NCBI RefSeq assembly: GCF_018691265.1
Contig: NW_024881279.1
Location: 9,712,243-9,776,242 of the forward strand
Length of the DNA: 64,000 nt
Origin: Tyto alba
Lineage: Eukaryota > Chordata > Aves > Strigiformes > Tytonidae
Reading direction: 5' to 3'
In this document: in pieces, positions 10,601 to 24,800 of the stretch
Layout of the letters: every line of letters starts with the position of its first letter
How positions within the stretch are numbered: position 1 is the first letter of the stretch
Made by a program: the position numbers and the translations under genes
The notes under the pieces: model-generated
The model's database searches: none
What the model was told of the DNA's origin: nothing
What the model saw: only the letters and a program-made list of their open reading frames with translations

Positions 10601-12083
10601 TTTTGCAATGTCTTTTTAAATAACCTTGTAAAATTTTAGGCCTTAACTACTTTTTATGCTCCCACCCCCTTTGGTTTAAGATGGATCCTATAGGAAAGCT
10701 GGTATTTTTTTTTCAGTTTGGAGTTAAATATTGAAAAGAAGCAGAAGAATGCTTTTCCCAGCCCACAGATCAAGGGCTGGTATAAGTATGACTCACGTAT
10801 CTGTGCGTTTTCCCTGTGAATTCTGCGCTTTCTTCCCCTCTGCCTTGATCAGCTGTGCTCAATAACAGCTCACCTGGATGTGGCTCATATGTGACTCGTT
10901 TTGAAATGATTCAAAAGGAACCCATTGACATTACCAGGCAACGGGACACGCTTGAAATCTCCCCCCCTCCAGCTTGATTTCTGACATATTTTTAGCAGCT
11001 ATTCTGTTGAATTTGAGTAGAGCTAGTGAAAATAGATGTGGTTTTGGTTGGTGTTTTGGGTGTTTTTATGCCCTTGAGAAAAGGGAGAATCTTGCTTTTC
11101 ACTAAAGATGGAGCACTGGTATGATTACTTGCTCCTCTGCTTAGCAAGGGAGTATACTGGTTCCTCACAGAGGTAAAAACTTTGTAAAATTTCAGCATTG
11201 CCTCTCAGTTTATCCAGAGAATCTGATACGGTTTCATTATTTTTATTTTTTTTAACTTTATGATGGTTTTAAGACTCTGGTGCTGCTCAGAAAGCTTCCT
11301 GAATCTAACACATTGTAAAGTGGTAAGTTGGTAGTACTGGGTTATGGTAATATTCCTATTATTGCCCCTCTTTGTCCTAAGGGAATGGTGGAGTTTGTCA
11401 GGTTGAGTGTTGAAAAACTACTGTGAATGCAGAAGAGCAGTGCTGGGACCACGTCCAGGGAGATGATATACACTGCTGGGATGAGCCAAGATCTGCTACA
11501 ATCACCCCAGCAGCTGAAATGTTGGTATAGTGTTTTTATCTGTTCCTTGTATGGAAGACATGAGCGATAAGACAGGCTCATTTCTTCTTTGGAAATGTGG
11601 CAGCCAGGGCTAACCACTTAGGTAAAACCTTTCCTGCCTTCTCTGGAGGTTTGCCTGGTCTATGGGTGTCTTTGGCCACCAGCTTATGTATTGGTTTTGG
11701 CACACGAGCAGGTATTTGCACCAGCCCAGTGACCTCTCTGCAGACCTGTGCTCAGCCCCGAGTTAAGCTGGGGGTGGGGGCTGGCAGCTATACCCTGGCT
11801 TGGGGCACATCTGCGGGTGAGGTGGGAGCGTGGGGCTGAGGAGACCTCTGTGACTGTATTTCCTTTTTTTCTGGTGTTAGCCTCAGAAATAAAGTTTGTT
11901 CCCTTACAATACAGACACAACTGAAGGACCTCTTGCTGCAAGGCAGTTCCGTTATTCTCTGTAGTGCTTAGACTGCTCAGCAGAGGGAGAACAGACTGTA
12001 TTGCACAAGGCACCCGAAAACATTGCTCTGACATCAGGGAAAGGAGTCCCAAAGCCGTCCTCCCTGCTTGGATTGTTTGTTTT

Positions 12084-12084
<1 letters not shown>

Positions 12085-12118
<34 letters not shown>

Positions 12119-12177
12119 TTCCTCTTCCCTTCTTGTTTTAAAGCTCAGAGCTAAGCTGTTTTTTTTTTTTTTTTTTT
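12085..12177. repeat. Two long poly-T runs (T32 and T19)
   Basis: T32 at 12085-12116 and T19 at 12159-12177, separated by about 40 bases of mixed sequence. The first is the longest homopolymer in the window. Confidence 0.95.
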
Positions 12178-14901
12178 CACCTCTTGATCAAAAGTAGCTG
12201 CCTCGAAGGGATGTGTCCCAATCCGAGAAGCAATATGCCTGAAAAATCTTGTAGATCCAATATTTAGGAAGAAATGCTGGAGTTGGCCCTTAGTGACTGA
12301 AGCTTTATAGCACGTCCAGAGATAAAGAAACCAAAACCAAACCCCCTGAATTAGTTGAAATTCAAGCAGCAAGTAATCCATATGAGTCATCTCCACGCCA
12401 GATCTTTAACTGTTGTAAATCAGTGTAGCTCCATTGAATTCCCTGGCACTGGGCCAGTTGTGCCACTAGCTGGAGGGCTGGCCTGCTATTTTTGTTGCAG
12501 GGAAAGCTTGAGCAAAAGATTGTCACTGAGGTTTTTTCACTTGATATTTTTTGACAATGGGGAAGGTATTTGGTTAAAGAGTAAAATTCATGCGTAGGCA
12601 AATAGTATGGTTCAGGAGAGATTTGCTCCCCTGTAGCATACTGTGCAGAAATCCAGGAGAATTAGATATTTGTTTTTTGTTAGGGATGTCAGTTTAATGT
12701 GATCAGAAAACAGCTGTTAAAGCGTTGCCAGATAAAAGCAAGATGATGGGCATGAAGGGGAAAAAAAACAATGAGAAGTTCCTGCAATTGAATTGCCTAA
12801 GGCAATGTTGTGGAGCCCTGGCCCATTCTCCCCATCTGCCACTGGCCCAGTGTGTGACATGGTCAGCTTCAGGGCTGTGTTCTTCAGAGCAGGGAGTATT
12901 AGTGCTCTGACATCGCTTAAATCAATGAGGTGCCATTTACTGAGGCTTTTAGTGGGTAGAGCAGATGAAGCTACTCGCTCAGGTAGTGTGAGGAGTTTAA
13001 GTGGAGTGGAGCCCCAAATGCTCTCCCCTGCTTGATCAAAGGGCATCACCTGACTCTGTACCAGATATTTTCTGAATAGATGGAAGTATTCTTTTAAAGC
13101 ATGAACTGAGAGTCTGCCGAGGATGACAATAAGGGTCCTAACCCTCTTTTAGACAGGGAAATGTGCCCAACTGGCAAATGTGGAATGTGCTACTCAGAAA
13201 GCAAAAAGAGCATCATGTGGAGGTGCTGTGAGCCAGGGAGGACACTCAGCCTCCTGGAGAAGGCTCTCCCATCTTCTGCACTGGCTCATAAAAAACAAAG
13301 TCAAAACAGAGCCAGCCCAGAGTTTACTTTCAAATTCTTACTTGCCCTGCAAACCAGTTATGAAGGCTCTGCGTTTCCATTCCTGTTAAAGACCAATCTC
13401 CATCCTTGCTTCCAGCCTGGCTCTGCCAGGTCCTTCCCAGCGCACAAACCGCCTGGATCACCACCACGTATCAGCTGTGCTCTGCCAGGAGCCGGCAATG
13501 GGCGTGATGGTATTGAGCTGATGCTATTAACAGCAGGAGAAACACCTCTCTCCTGAGGAGAGTTCATCTCTGCTGGATAATGAGCTCTGTTTCACTCAGG
13601 ACTGAATTGCTGCTATATGAATCACAGGAAAGCACAAATGAGGATGCAGCACTGGGCACTTCCTACAGCCTCTCTTATACATAGCAAATAGCTAATTAAA
13701 TGAGAGCTGTTTTGAACTATTGGACTGCTGCTAGCCTGACTTCTTACAGAAGAATCTTGTGCAGCTTGTCTTGCTCCAGTGACTTTTCTAAGTCTTTCAG
13801 TACTGTGCGTTGCAGCAACCCCCAGCTTTTATTCTGACTTTTAGACCGTTGCAAGTGTGAGATCTGGAGAGCGGAGTTGAGGAGTGAAACTTGAGCTTTA
13901 CTGAGACTTGTTCACGTATGCGTACGAAATGCATAGCCATGGCATGGGGTATGAGAGTCTTTCCATGATTTAAAAAATAACCTGTAAATCTCTCTGTATA
14001 TCTTTGAATTACAAAATTGTTTATACAGAAAGCATAAACTTTTTTTTGGAGTGTCAGCATGGTCAGCCTTGCTCCTCTTGCAACTTATGTTATGGATATA
14101 AATGGGATGTAAATGGATTTTCTACCTTATGTTATTTGTCTGAAGGAGGATAAAATTCACTGTTGTTACTGTCATGCTCAGGTAAAACATTAACCCTGAA
14201 TTTTAGCAATTTTATATTATCAAGTTCACAGATATTCTGTCTTTGAAATTTCATCTTTTAGTATACATGACTTCTCAAAGAAGTGAATCCAAAATAAACT
14301 TTAGAGGAAGAATTTACCTTATTTAACCTCCCTACTTTTAATTTTGTTTCAGTAAGCAGTTTTCTGCTCAGACGTCGGTCCTGAATAGCTGAATTATTTT
14401 GCAGTTTTGTTCACAGAGCTTGCACTAGCATTTTGTAGAAAATCATTAGCTGTATTACTATTTCAGTATCAGCACTGGGAAATCCACTTTTATCTGTTCC
14501 TGCTTAACAGAGTATGCTACAAAAGGCTTGCCTTGCATGTCCTGAAACATGATTAATTTTTTTGGGGGGGAGGGGGGTAATGATGAAACTGCAGCACTTT
14601 GATAGGTTGATTATTTTATGCTCTGCCAGAAATGGATACTTAAAAGGAGACATTAGATCTGAAAGAGACAGAGAACAGCAAGTTACAGGTCTGAGATACC
14701 TAATAGGGAAGAGGCTGATCCTACTGCCACTGGTGTCAGTGAAAATACTGGGAAGGGAGTTGGACATGCAGTAATTAATTACCAGCAGATGATGATTTTT
14801 GAAGATGTGAATAAAAGATTTGATGTATTTGTTAAATTGTCTGAAAACCAAATCTGTTAGGTATTCTTCTCTCCTGTTCTCTGTTCCCCCTAACACCCCT
14901 G

Positions 14902-14914
14902 CCCCCCCCCCCCC
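14902..14914. repeat. Poly-C run (13)
   Basis: Thirteen C in a row, within CTG(C)nTTTCTG. It lies about 330 bases after a G-rich stretch (near 14563-14577), so the two could pair as an imperfect inverted repeat. Confidence 0.9.
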
Positions 14915-15611
14915 TTTCTGTCTGGCTGCTGAGCAACAGGCACTTCTAAATTCTTCTGCCCAAGTTGGTACCTCTTGGACAGTTATGGCACAGACCCTTT
15001 TGCAGACTGATATTATATGCTGTTACATGCTTTAATTTCGAAAATAATTTTGAAGGTGGGCATTTTATTTATTGGTTTAGACAAAAATCATCTACACACT
15101 AATTCCTGAGTGTTACAGTAATGATGTTCTCTGTTAACATGTATTTCCTGAAAGAGCTTTGTGAAGTCAGAGGTGAATGATTTTAAGTATAATATTTAAC
15201 AATCTTCTTATTACTGACATAGATAATATTATAGTTATTATAGTTGAGTCAGAAAGAGAAAAATGTTGCAATTAAGCTTCACCATTTTTCTTGTTTTCAA
15301 CTGCACTGTTATGAAAGGTTCAGGTTCCATGGCTCAGGTAAGTTTGGAGGGAGGCAGGGTGTACGTGTTGTACAGCCAGTGTGTCTTTGCAGAGGTAGGG
15401 GCTCCCTGCGGTGTTGTCCTAGACTGTGAGCCCTCTTCAGTGTGTCACCACCTTGTGATGTGCGCTTACACACTGGAATGGTCCTCTGCCATGCCTTCTT
15501 GCTTATTCTCTCTGCGCTGATCTTGTTCCTCATAGTGAGTCAGTTAGACTTCTCCTAATAATGTTTTTTGCTTTGGTAGTAATGTTGTATGTTGGGGTTT
15601 TGTTTGGTGTG

Positions 15612-15664
15612 TGGTTTTTTTTTTTTGGTTTTTTTTTTTTTTTTTGTTTGTTTGTTTGTTTTTT
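15612..15664. repeat. T-rich / (GTTT)n low-complexity block
   Basis: T12-GG-T17 followed by about five GTTT units. It is a simple repeat, not coding. Confidence 0.93.
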
Positions 15665-17700
15665 ACTTTAGTAGTAAAAGCATCAGTTGAGATGGTGGAA
15701 GTATTCTCCCTCTTCAGCCTCCCTCAGGAGCATGCAGACAGCTGAAATAGGCTGAATGTTGTGGTGTTATATTTGTACAACTATCAGTATCCGCTGATGC
15801 TTGGATGTTATCTTGGGGCATGTGAGCTGCAGTCGCACCTCTGGGCTGCAGCAGACACATGTCCGTGCATCTCCTGATGGCAGTGAGGGTTCTTACTGGT
15901 GTAGCAAAGAACAAGTTGTCTTTGAGGAAGACAAGCCTTTACTATAACCAAAGGGAAACACAGGATAGTGCCTGTGAGGCTGAGCTGGTATTTGTGGGGA
16001 AAGTACAGGCAGAAGTATGACTTGGTGAAAATCAGAGTCAATCTGAGAGAAGAGCAGGAACTTTGGGAGTAACCTCCTTTACCTTTCTCAGATTGCCCTC
16101 TGTTACATTGGTGAGAGCTGCATGTAGTTTTGTCCCTGGTCCACCCCCTAATATATTACACTGTATTTCCAAAGCCAGAATGCATAATGTTGTAAACTAG
16201 CAATTGTGTGTTACTCTGTCAGTGTTTGAGTCTATCTTTACAGCTGAGGATTCTATTATTTTGATACCTAAATGGCACACCATGAATAGTTTTAGTACAT
16301 GAGTGTATTGCTAGAAGTCTCAGCTCTGTCTTGAATAGTGAAGCTGTCAAATGTAGAATATGAAAACTGGTTTAAAAATGAGGTGGAAACCATTCTCAGG
16401 ATGGCTCTAAAAACCTTGGCTATGGCCCCTTTTAATTGGCTACTGTGGAGATGTATCTGTTCAGTCAAATCTTTTGAAAAATGATGCAGCATGGAAGCTT
16501 TGTAAATAGCAAAAGTGTTTCTTATATGATTTAGTGAACTAATAGTTTCTATGTAGGAGTGTTCTCAGCATCAGCGTGTACAGTAAGTCAGGACTTTTGT
16601 TATTCTACTGTATTTTGGTTTGTTCATAGAGAAGAAGAGGCATTAAGAGAGACTGGAGAGATTAATGAACTGAAATAAGACAGAAATGTTTTCTCCAAAC
16701 TTTACATTTTCAGCGGTTGGTAGTTACTTATGCACATGGTGTGAAAAGTTATGGTGGCAGTGGAAACACTGCTTCTAAAGCTTGGTCAAAAAGATAAATG
16801 TGCTGCTGATGGTGAAACAGCAGCTGCCTAAAGTGACTGGCTCCATCCTTACCCATTGCTTGTCCTGGGAAAACAGGGGTTGGTTTTAAGGTGGGAAAAG
16901 GCTGTTTTATGGTTAACTACACAAAACCACTTGGTCTTCATATGCTTCTCGTACTATGCGAGAGTGTTCTTACAGGGATCAGAATACTTTCTTTTGGACC
17001 TTCCATTTTCTTCCACTTATGTGAAGCTTCTTATCTGCTTGAACCAATGCTTGTAACTTTTGATCTGCTTGACTTTGGTTTTTCAGCCAGCTTGGACCTG
17101 CATCTTTGGGCTACAACAGCACAAATTGTCTAACGGACTCGGGGTGCTCTAACCCAACCTGTGTATAGTATCTGGTATTTTAGATGTCTTGTCTGTTCAG
17201 TGCTGTGTTTAGTACTTCCTCTGTATACTTTTTATACACAAAAGTTGCTTTTTCTCACAGCCCATAGAGGAGGAAGAAACAAATAGAAGGTGCAGCTTTT
17301 CAGATGGAAATAGAAAATAGAGTGTCCAGGTGAACTTGGACCTGCCCTTTTGGGATACGAGATAGCATAGGTGGGTCTGGAGGGTTTTTTATTTTCTAAC
17401 TTATGAAGCAACCTGAATCTAATCTACTCCATAATTTCAAGCCTCATACGATATTTCCCATTTATTACCCTAATAAGACCAAAGGTAAAATTTTATGGCA
17501 CATTGTGAGCTGAATCGTTAACTACTTATTAAATATCTTTGCTTTGAGGGCAGATGGAAATGAGAGAAGTGTCTCTTACAGATCTCAGCCCAATTAATAA
17601 AATATATGTAAACACGCTCTGGCTTACCCTACTAACACTTCACAAGAAAGTAGAAATTGTCCTTACTATGTCCTCTACCTCACAATAAAGAAAGAATGAC

Positions 17701-18820
17701 TTGGGTGGTCAGGCAAAAGGCTCAGATAGTCTAGCATCCTGTCTGTGATATGTATCAGTCCTGGGTGGTTTGACTCTTCTTCAGTTTGTAAAGTCCCAAT
17801 GTATTTCTGCTTCTGATGTGTTCTTTACATATAAGACTTTTAACTGTTTAGAAATAATTTTGCTCTTCTGATCCATCACAGTTGCATGTCTTCGAATGTT
17901 TTCTTCTAAAGATGGGGTAACCAGAAATAAAATTTTTAAGATGCAGATAAATCATGAGTTTATTTTGTTCTACAATGGTGTATTGTATTTCAGCCTTGAT
18001 ATCTTTCCTGAGAAGTTCTGAAGTTACTTGCTTTTTTTTTTTTTCAATTGCTGCTAAGCTGATGTTTCCAGAATACTGTCTGTAATGACTGCATCTCTTT
18101 TCTGCATTAGAACAGTTAATTCGAAGCCTGTCAGTCTGTGTGGACAGTTGTACTCCTTTTTTCAGTGCAATATTTTACATTTATTAACATTTAATTCACT
18201 CTGTCATTTTGCTGTTCAGTCAGTGTCCTGAGACTCTTCTGCACCTTTCATGTCAGATATAATTTGCCTACTCTTAATCATTCTGTTTTGTCAGTGAAGT
18301 TTGGCACTTCATTACCTCCTTCCACTCAGACCATTAATGGATATATGGACTAGTACAGGTCTCAGCATAGATGCTGTGATTATGTGTTAACAACCAACCT
18401 CCCATCATCATGACAAATTACTCTTTCCTTTATGTCTCTGTTTTTTTTGCAAGTTTTTGAACCTTAAGATACCCCTTCTTTCTATCCCACCATAGCCTAC
18501 CTTTTTTTAAGGCTCTTTTTAAGATTCTTTGAGACCCTTTGCTAAAGGGTTTGGGAAAAGCCACATGTACTGCATTGGCAACATGCATATCCCTGCAGAT
18601 CATGTCTCATTATTCACATGCTTGTTAACTCCTTCAGAGAAGTCTAAGAGATTTGTTTTGCATGACTGTTGTCTGCAAAATATATGACTTTTCCTGGGAA
18701 TATAATGCACCTGCTTATTCCATTCTTTATTATATTTTCTATCATTTTTTCCTGTATTGAAGTTAAACTCAGGTGTCTGTTTCTTTGAACATTTGGCTTT
18801 TTTATTAAATGTTCAACTGT
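17701..18820 (-). mobile_element. Ancient CR1-clade (CR1/L3-like) LINE fragment, antisense
   Basis: About 1.1 kb of decayed sequence that I recognise as the reverse complement of the 3' half of an old amniote CR1-type non-LTR retrotransposon. In order on the + strand, the recognisable blocks are: a CTAGCATCCTGTCTGTGA-type block at 17730; AAGATGGGGTAACCAGA near 17911; the TACATTTATTAACATTTAAT-type block near 18173; GCACTTCATTACCTCCTTCCAC near 18303; ACATGCTTGTTAACTCCTTC near 18616; and a CTGTATTGAAGTTAAACTCAGGTGTC-type block near 18752. These follow the colinear order of the family's reverse-transcriptase C-terminal region and 3' UTR. The copy has many substitutions, internal deletions and a T13 insertion (18032-18044), and no frame remains open. 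It is a neutral relic useful for dating the locus. Subfamily name and exact ends need a repeat-library search. Confidence 0.72.
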
Positions 18821-21800
18821 GGAAAGCCAATGAAAGGAATGGGATAAGTTTTACATAATCTTTTGTGGGCATTCTGTTGTGGTTTTTTTTTTTTGTTTTT
18901 TTTTTTTTTTTTTTTCTGTCCTGCTCTGAAATGCAATGTTACGGCTTTGTTCAGAGTTGTGGGGTCAGAATCCAAAATCATGAAAATGATGCATCTGCAT
19001 CACTGATATATCACCATGGTGTTATCGTGTTACACTGCATGACATTGCCGAATTTCACCATGAAAATTTTCAAAGCATTGCCCTGAGGTTTACAAGATAG
19101 ACTTTATCAATGGTAGTACGCTTTAGTATATTTATTGTGAGGAATAAATCGAACACTAGTACTAATGTTGACTGAAACCAAATGTTGTATTACAGTTTTA
19201 AGCCATTCTTGTATATAGAAGTATCAAGACATAGGGCTATCTGTATGCCCAGCAAAGGAATTATAATGTGTGTCACATTTTAAAGGTTTCAGAAATAAAC
19301 TTACAAGTTGGGAAAATAGACTTTTATTTTACTCTCTACATCTTTGTTCATTGCTCTGCAAAACTCTAATAGAATACCAGTACTGCAGGCTTCTGATGCT
19401 GGCATTTGTCACTAGCCTTGTATTGTAACTCTGTTTTATGGAAGATTTAATGTTAGAATCTTATCTGTGTTCTCAGCAGGAGAATCTGAGAGATATATAT
19501 GAAGTCTTGTAATGAAAAGCAGTGGGAGAAAACTACAGTCCTTGTAAATACCCACCTCAGAAGGGGCTGGCTGGCAATCCTGAATCCTTCCTTTTGTTTT
19601 GCACTGTTGATCTCTCCCGAAGCACCAGGTCGTGGTGGGTATGTGTTCTTTGTGACCTTATGTGCCAAGGCTAACAGAGTTATCAAACCTTTCAGCTGTA
19701 GCAGCAGAAAGCATTTACTTGCTAAATTATCTTGTTCACCGAAGGGTGGGAAAAGTCTTTTTCAGAGGTTACAGGAGCATCAGGTGTAAATCAGCATGGT
19801 CTCCAAATTTTGGTCCATCAAGAATTTTCTTTCCGGTCCATGATGTGACCTTGCATTAAAAAGGGGCATTTGTTGTAGAAGTACATACTGTTCTCTTAAT
19901 GATGAGACCTGGTCTACCTGTTTTGGCAGTAAGCAGATTTTTAAGAGACTCATGTAACAGATTCAAAATCTTGTGATAAATTTGAAACAGGCAGTCAGTG
20001 GATGACTGCCACATAAAATTAGATGATAGTTCCACTTAATTTTGTTGTCCGTCCTTCCATTATTTCTGGGATTTGCTGTGCCCCAACTGCACACCTGCAG
20101 TTAGAAGTGAAACAGCTTTTGTTCAGTGAGCAGCTGCGATCTGAGTTGTGAGCCACCTTGGGGTGGTGGCAGCTGAAAGAAATAAAATTTCTGCAGTTCC
20201 AATTACTTTGTCCCAAGAAGGCAGAGCCCTGAATGTGACAGTAACTCAACATGTTCTTTGACATTGCTCTCGATGGCAGGACTAAAGTTTCCAAATGCAA
20301 ACTGCCTGTATTACTGTCCTGGGCTGTCTCCCCAAAACCATGAGAGATGTGTGTGGTCACTCCCGCTATGCCGAGTCACTGTTGGTGCAACTCAAGCAGC
20401 CAAGTGGCATTTCTCAGCATGTCTTGCAGAATCTGAAATTCAAGCTTAGGTTTTCTTTAAATGGGCAGCCACTCCATGGAGCATCTTTCCAATTGAAGAT
20501 GCCTTAATCTAGTGGCAACAAAAGATCCTTTCTGTTTTCCTCCATGCATCTCACTTAGTAAGTTGCTTGAGCTTTCTCATGTTTGCACTTCTGCTTTTCC
20601 TCAGCATCTTAGAGGGAGTCGTGTGTTTGTTTTAAATGAATTCCCACAGATAGCCAGATGGAAAGAAAGTTAACAAAAGGCCATTGTGGATTACAGGAAG
20701 GTCAGTTGAGCTCAAGATACAGGTGAATCTGCAATCGTCGACATGGTTTTTATTCCTCCAGACAGACAATGTTTGCTTCATTTAATTCCAGAGATAATTG
20801 CTTGTCCTTATGCTGTACTTCATGATCCCCCATACAGATGATGACTAGTTTAATTAGTCAATTGTACTGGGTGGTGGAAATACTATGTGCAGATGGAAGC
20901 AAGACCTGAAATGTGACACATTGAGTGAGGTCAGCTAGAAACATATTTCCAAGAAACAATGGTAGTCAACTCACGTGCTTCTGAGTAGGTCTAGAGCTGT
21001 GTGGAAGCTGAGAGGAAAGAGAACTGACCTGCTGCTCTGCTCATGGAGCTGAAGAGAACCCATTTTGGGTTTGTAGGGTTGCTTGTCCAGTCAGTTGATG
21101 GTGCTTGACCCTTGCTGGTGCTGCAGTGACTTGGAGGAGGGATAGGTCCCAAGAGCATTGGCATATCTGTGTGGAAAAACCATACAGCTTCACTGCATCA
21201 GCCCTCGGATGGCAGATGGAAAAATTTAAACATTTAATGGGGAAGAAATAGCTGAACTCTTATTCACATCATTGAAATGGCTTGATTTCCCACTCTGAAA
21301 TAGGTGTGCAGGGCTGAATGGCCGTGTGCGTGCTTGCTTGTTCCAGCTGTTAGCAGAGTTAGGGCAGGGCCCTGGTAGATGCCTTGATGCGAGGTGTGTG
21401 GGATGTAAGCTGCTTCTCAAAGGTGTTGCATGAATAGGTATCATGTGCCAGCTGGTTGAAGGTGCCTTCAGTCGCATCCGATCTCGCTGGGTTTCATTGC
21501 ACTTGTATAAATAACAAAATCATTGCATCAGGTTTTTACACTGCAGGGCTGATACTGGCAGTGGTACCTTGTTAAAATGAAGGACTGTCTGTCTTATTGC
21601 AGATAATGTGCGACCAACCTGCATTTTCTGCTTTCTGACAATATACTGTACCAGATAAAGTCCAGTGAGAGTTATGTGCAAGTTCAGTCACTTTAATACT
21701 GTTTTTCAAGAATTGCTATGCTTACAAGTTTTTCGTTAGCAAGGGAGAGGTAAGAGTTTGTTGTTTGCTTGCTTTTTAAGTTGTATATACTATTCACATT

Positions 21801-24800
21801 GTTTCAAAAGATAGATGTGCCAAGGACAGAATCAAAGAATTATGAAATCTGTCTGCAAAAAAGTCATCAGTATTATTTGCATTGATAATATTGCTAAAAG
21901 AACTTCTGGGATTTTGTTTGCACACATCCTCTTTGCATGAAGCTTGCTTTGTCCATGTTTATGGCAAAGATGTATCTCTTCCTATAGCTATATTAATTTT
22001 AGAGGCTGAAATATTAAGTATGTGAATATAGCATGTTGCAGGTAGTAAATTTTGACTGTAAGTTTGTAAATGGTTCAGAGTGTCATGTACTTCAGTTATG
22101 GCATCGCCTTCTTCAAAAATGAGAGAAAACCTCTTGAGACTGTTGTCGCTACAGTTAAGCAAAAAATTAAAAGCAATATTAGCTGTCTAAATTTTTGTAG
22201 TGTTAACTGAAAATTAGATGACCAATAGCTGTAGTCACATTCAAGTTCAGGTATCTAATTTGAGAAGGCCACATATAGTCCATAGAGCCTCCACAGGGTG
22301 ATTCAAAGCTCTAAATTTAGATCCTGATTCTCTCCTCTTGAGTATGTGAGGAATTGAGGTTTCTGACTTGGATCTTTAAAGTAGCTGCCTAGATTGAATT
22401 GATTCTCCACCTCTTCTCCTTGCTTGCCTTTTGCATCTTGAAAACAGTGCTTTCTTCTTCTTTCCTGTCTTTTTTTTTTATTTTTTCTTTTTGAAAATTA
22501 TCCAGGCTTAATTAGTAATATATGGATAATGGATGCAAGTGATGGAAGATCCACCTAAGGAAATAGAAGATAGAAGCACTTTCTGTTTTATTGAAAAGTT
22601 GCATCTTGTTTCTATTTTGAGCTCTGATAGATCTGGCTTTGATTTCAAAACACTGGAACTCTGATAGATGAGGGAGCACCAAAGTAGATGTACTTTCCAT
22701 GTGCAGGAAGTAATTAGCTGTAATTAGGTTCCTTCTTCACCTTTTCACTCATAAATTAAATATCCTTAATTCCTTTTTTTTTTTTTTCAGGCATTTTATT
22801 CAGATTATGATTAATAAACAAATATACAAATATGGTAATACTATGAAGCTGTTCCAGCTTTAGTGTACTTGGTAAGTGCTGCACCAGTGCTGTGCACTAG
22901 TGGTGTACCTAGAAAATGTGGGAGGGGTGGGGGAGGCTTTCAGCATGGGGTCTGGCCCTCAGCACTCCCTACTGCCCTTGTGGTTGGAGAGGGTTTGGGA
23001 GGGATGGACATTCAGTATTGATTCTGCATTAGAGTCTCTTCCCAAAGAACTCCCTGGTGCCCTGGGGTTAGTGATTGTGAGCAGCTACAAAGGGGAAAAT
23101 GGAGCAGTTGTCTCAGGGTAAGCAGTGGAGGGAGGGTGTCATAATAGTTGCCTCTTTTTTTTGACCTGACAGTAGCATTGAGGCATTTCCCAGAGAGAAG
23201 AAAGAAATGGAGAAAGATATGAATTAGTTTCTTTTTCATTAAAAAAACCCCAAACAAACAAACAAAAAAAAACCCAAACAAAACAAAACAAAAACAAACA
23301 AAAGAAAAAAATGGGTTTTTGTTTATAAGGTTACATTTTGTTTTGTTTTGTTTTTAAATCTGTAATGGCAGTGTTTTATACAGTTGCTTGTGCTTTGAAA
23401 AAGTGACCTCTTGTTTGGTAATACAAGGTGCACAGAAGGACTCATAAGGATCTGTCCTGTAAGCTGGGAGCTCTGCAGTCAAAAGCAACAGAGGATTAAG
23501 ACATGTATTGGCCAGTTGGCAAGTGCTGTCTAAAATGAAGGTTTGGAGGGTTAGAGGTAGATAACAAATCAGGTGAGACTATTCTGGTGATGACAGTGGA
23601 AATATCACTGGTGATGACTCTACCAGAATGGTGCTGGTATTTGTAGTGACTCTCTCTTGAGAAAGATGAACCTAAACTGGACCAGGACCACAGAAAAGTT
23701 GGTGTCATGATAAAAGCCCTGGAAAGGAGCCCTGACATGACATGAGTAAAGGAAAATGAAAGCTGACAAGAATCCTGATCACCAATTAAAAATGTACTGG
23801 AGGGGAGTAGAAATGAGAGGAAAAAAAAGAAACAAGTAAATTAAAGCAAAGTACTTGAGGAAATATAAAAGATATACTTTGTCTATGAATCGCTTTGGAC
23901 TAGAAATTAGAAGGAGGACTAAAATTAGTAGAGAAACATGCTGTGAAGAGTGAATGTCATGAGGTGTAGTTCATGGGAGGGTTAAGGTTGATGATGGCCC
24001 TTAGGAGGTCAGCACTCCTGGAAGTTCTAAATAAGCCGTTTGTTGAGGTATCTTCCAGCCAGCGTGTGGCTTTTCTACTTTCGATTCTTAAACTAAGTAT
24101 TTTTTCTTAAAAACAAAAACAAAACAAAAAAATAAACAAACAGAAAAACAAACCAGTTCCCACAGTGCTTTGATACTACATTGTTCACCTTTACAGGCTT
24201 ATTTTGTCCATCCACAAAGGCCAGAATTGTTTTTGTTGTGTACAATTGTGAGATTTAGTAATGATGGTGTTTTTGACTTGCCAGCTGGAGAGAACCAGAA
24301 GGGAGTAGCTTCTCTGCTCCAGCTTACCTCTGCAGCCTGGGCTCTCTTCCCAAAGCAGGAATCTGTTTCTGGTTATTCCTTTCCTGATAAGAGCTGTGGT
24401 GCTCTTCACAAAGACAAGGGGTCCTTTTCTGTCACATTCATTTATTTTGAGTGGAGACAGTGAAATCCCAATCTTCTTTTTTGTTTTGATAGGGCTGGAT
24501 GAGAGAGCTGTTGTGTTCAGGGGAAGAAGGCTCAGATAAAGCAGCTCTAGGTTCCCATACCTGAATTCTCTCCTGAACAGTGCTCTGTCCTCTGTGGTCG
24601 AGACATATTGTATAAGGAGGCAAAATCAAAATTCCTGAGCAAGCTTCAAATCAAACCAACCATTTCTCAGTTTCCTGCTTTTTTTTTTTTTTCCCCCCTC
24701 TCCAAAGGATACAAAGTCATTGAACAAGCCATGCAAAAACTTATTTGCATTTCCATTAAATCCAGATAAAAACAGACGTGAAAGCTAATATGTGGCGCTC

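Larger units (their letters stand above)
7851..17700 (+). other. Probable intron 1, proximal part; no gene seen
   Basis: AT-rich non-coding sequence following the CpG island. It contains long T runs at 8697-8713, 9210-9234, 12085-12116 and 12159-12177, a C13 run at 14902-14914, and a T/GTTT low-complexity block at 15612-15664. Open frames are short (mostly under 135 codons) and show no domain I recognise. A CAG/GTAAGT donor-like site occurs at 15337/15338, but the upstream acceptor is poor. Reading it as intron rests on the donor at 7036 and the lack of a visible gene end. Confidence 0.5.

Noticed and set aside
15318..15337. CAG/GTAAGT donor with an upstream pyrimidine tract as an exon or second ratchet site
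   Set aside because: The pyrimidine tract is over 25 bases away, with intervening AG dinucleotides, so the acceptor half is poor.
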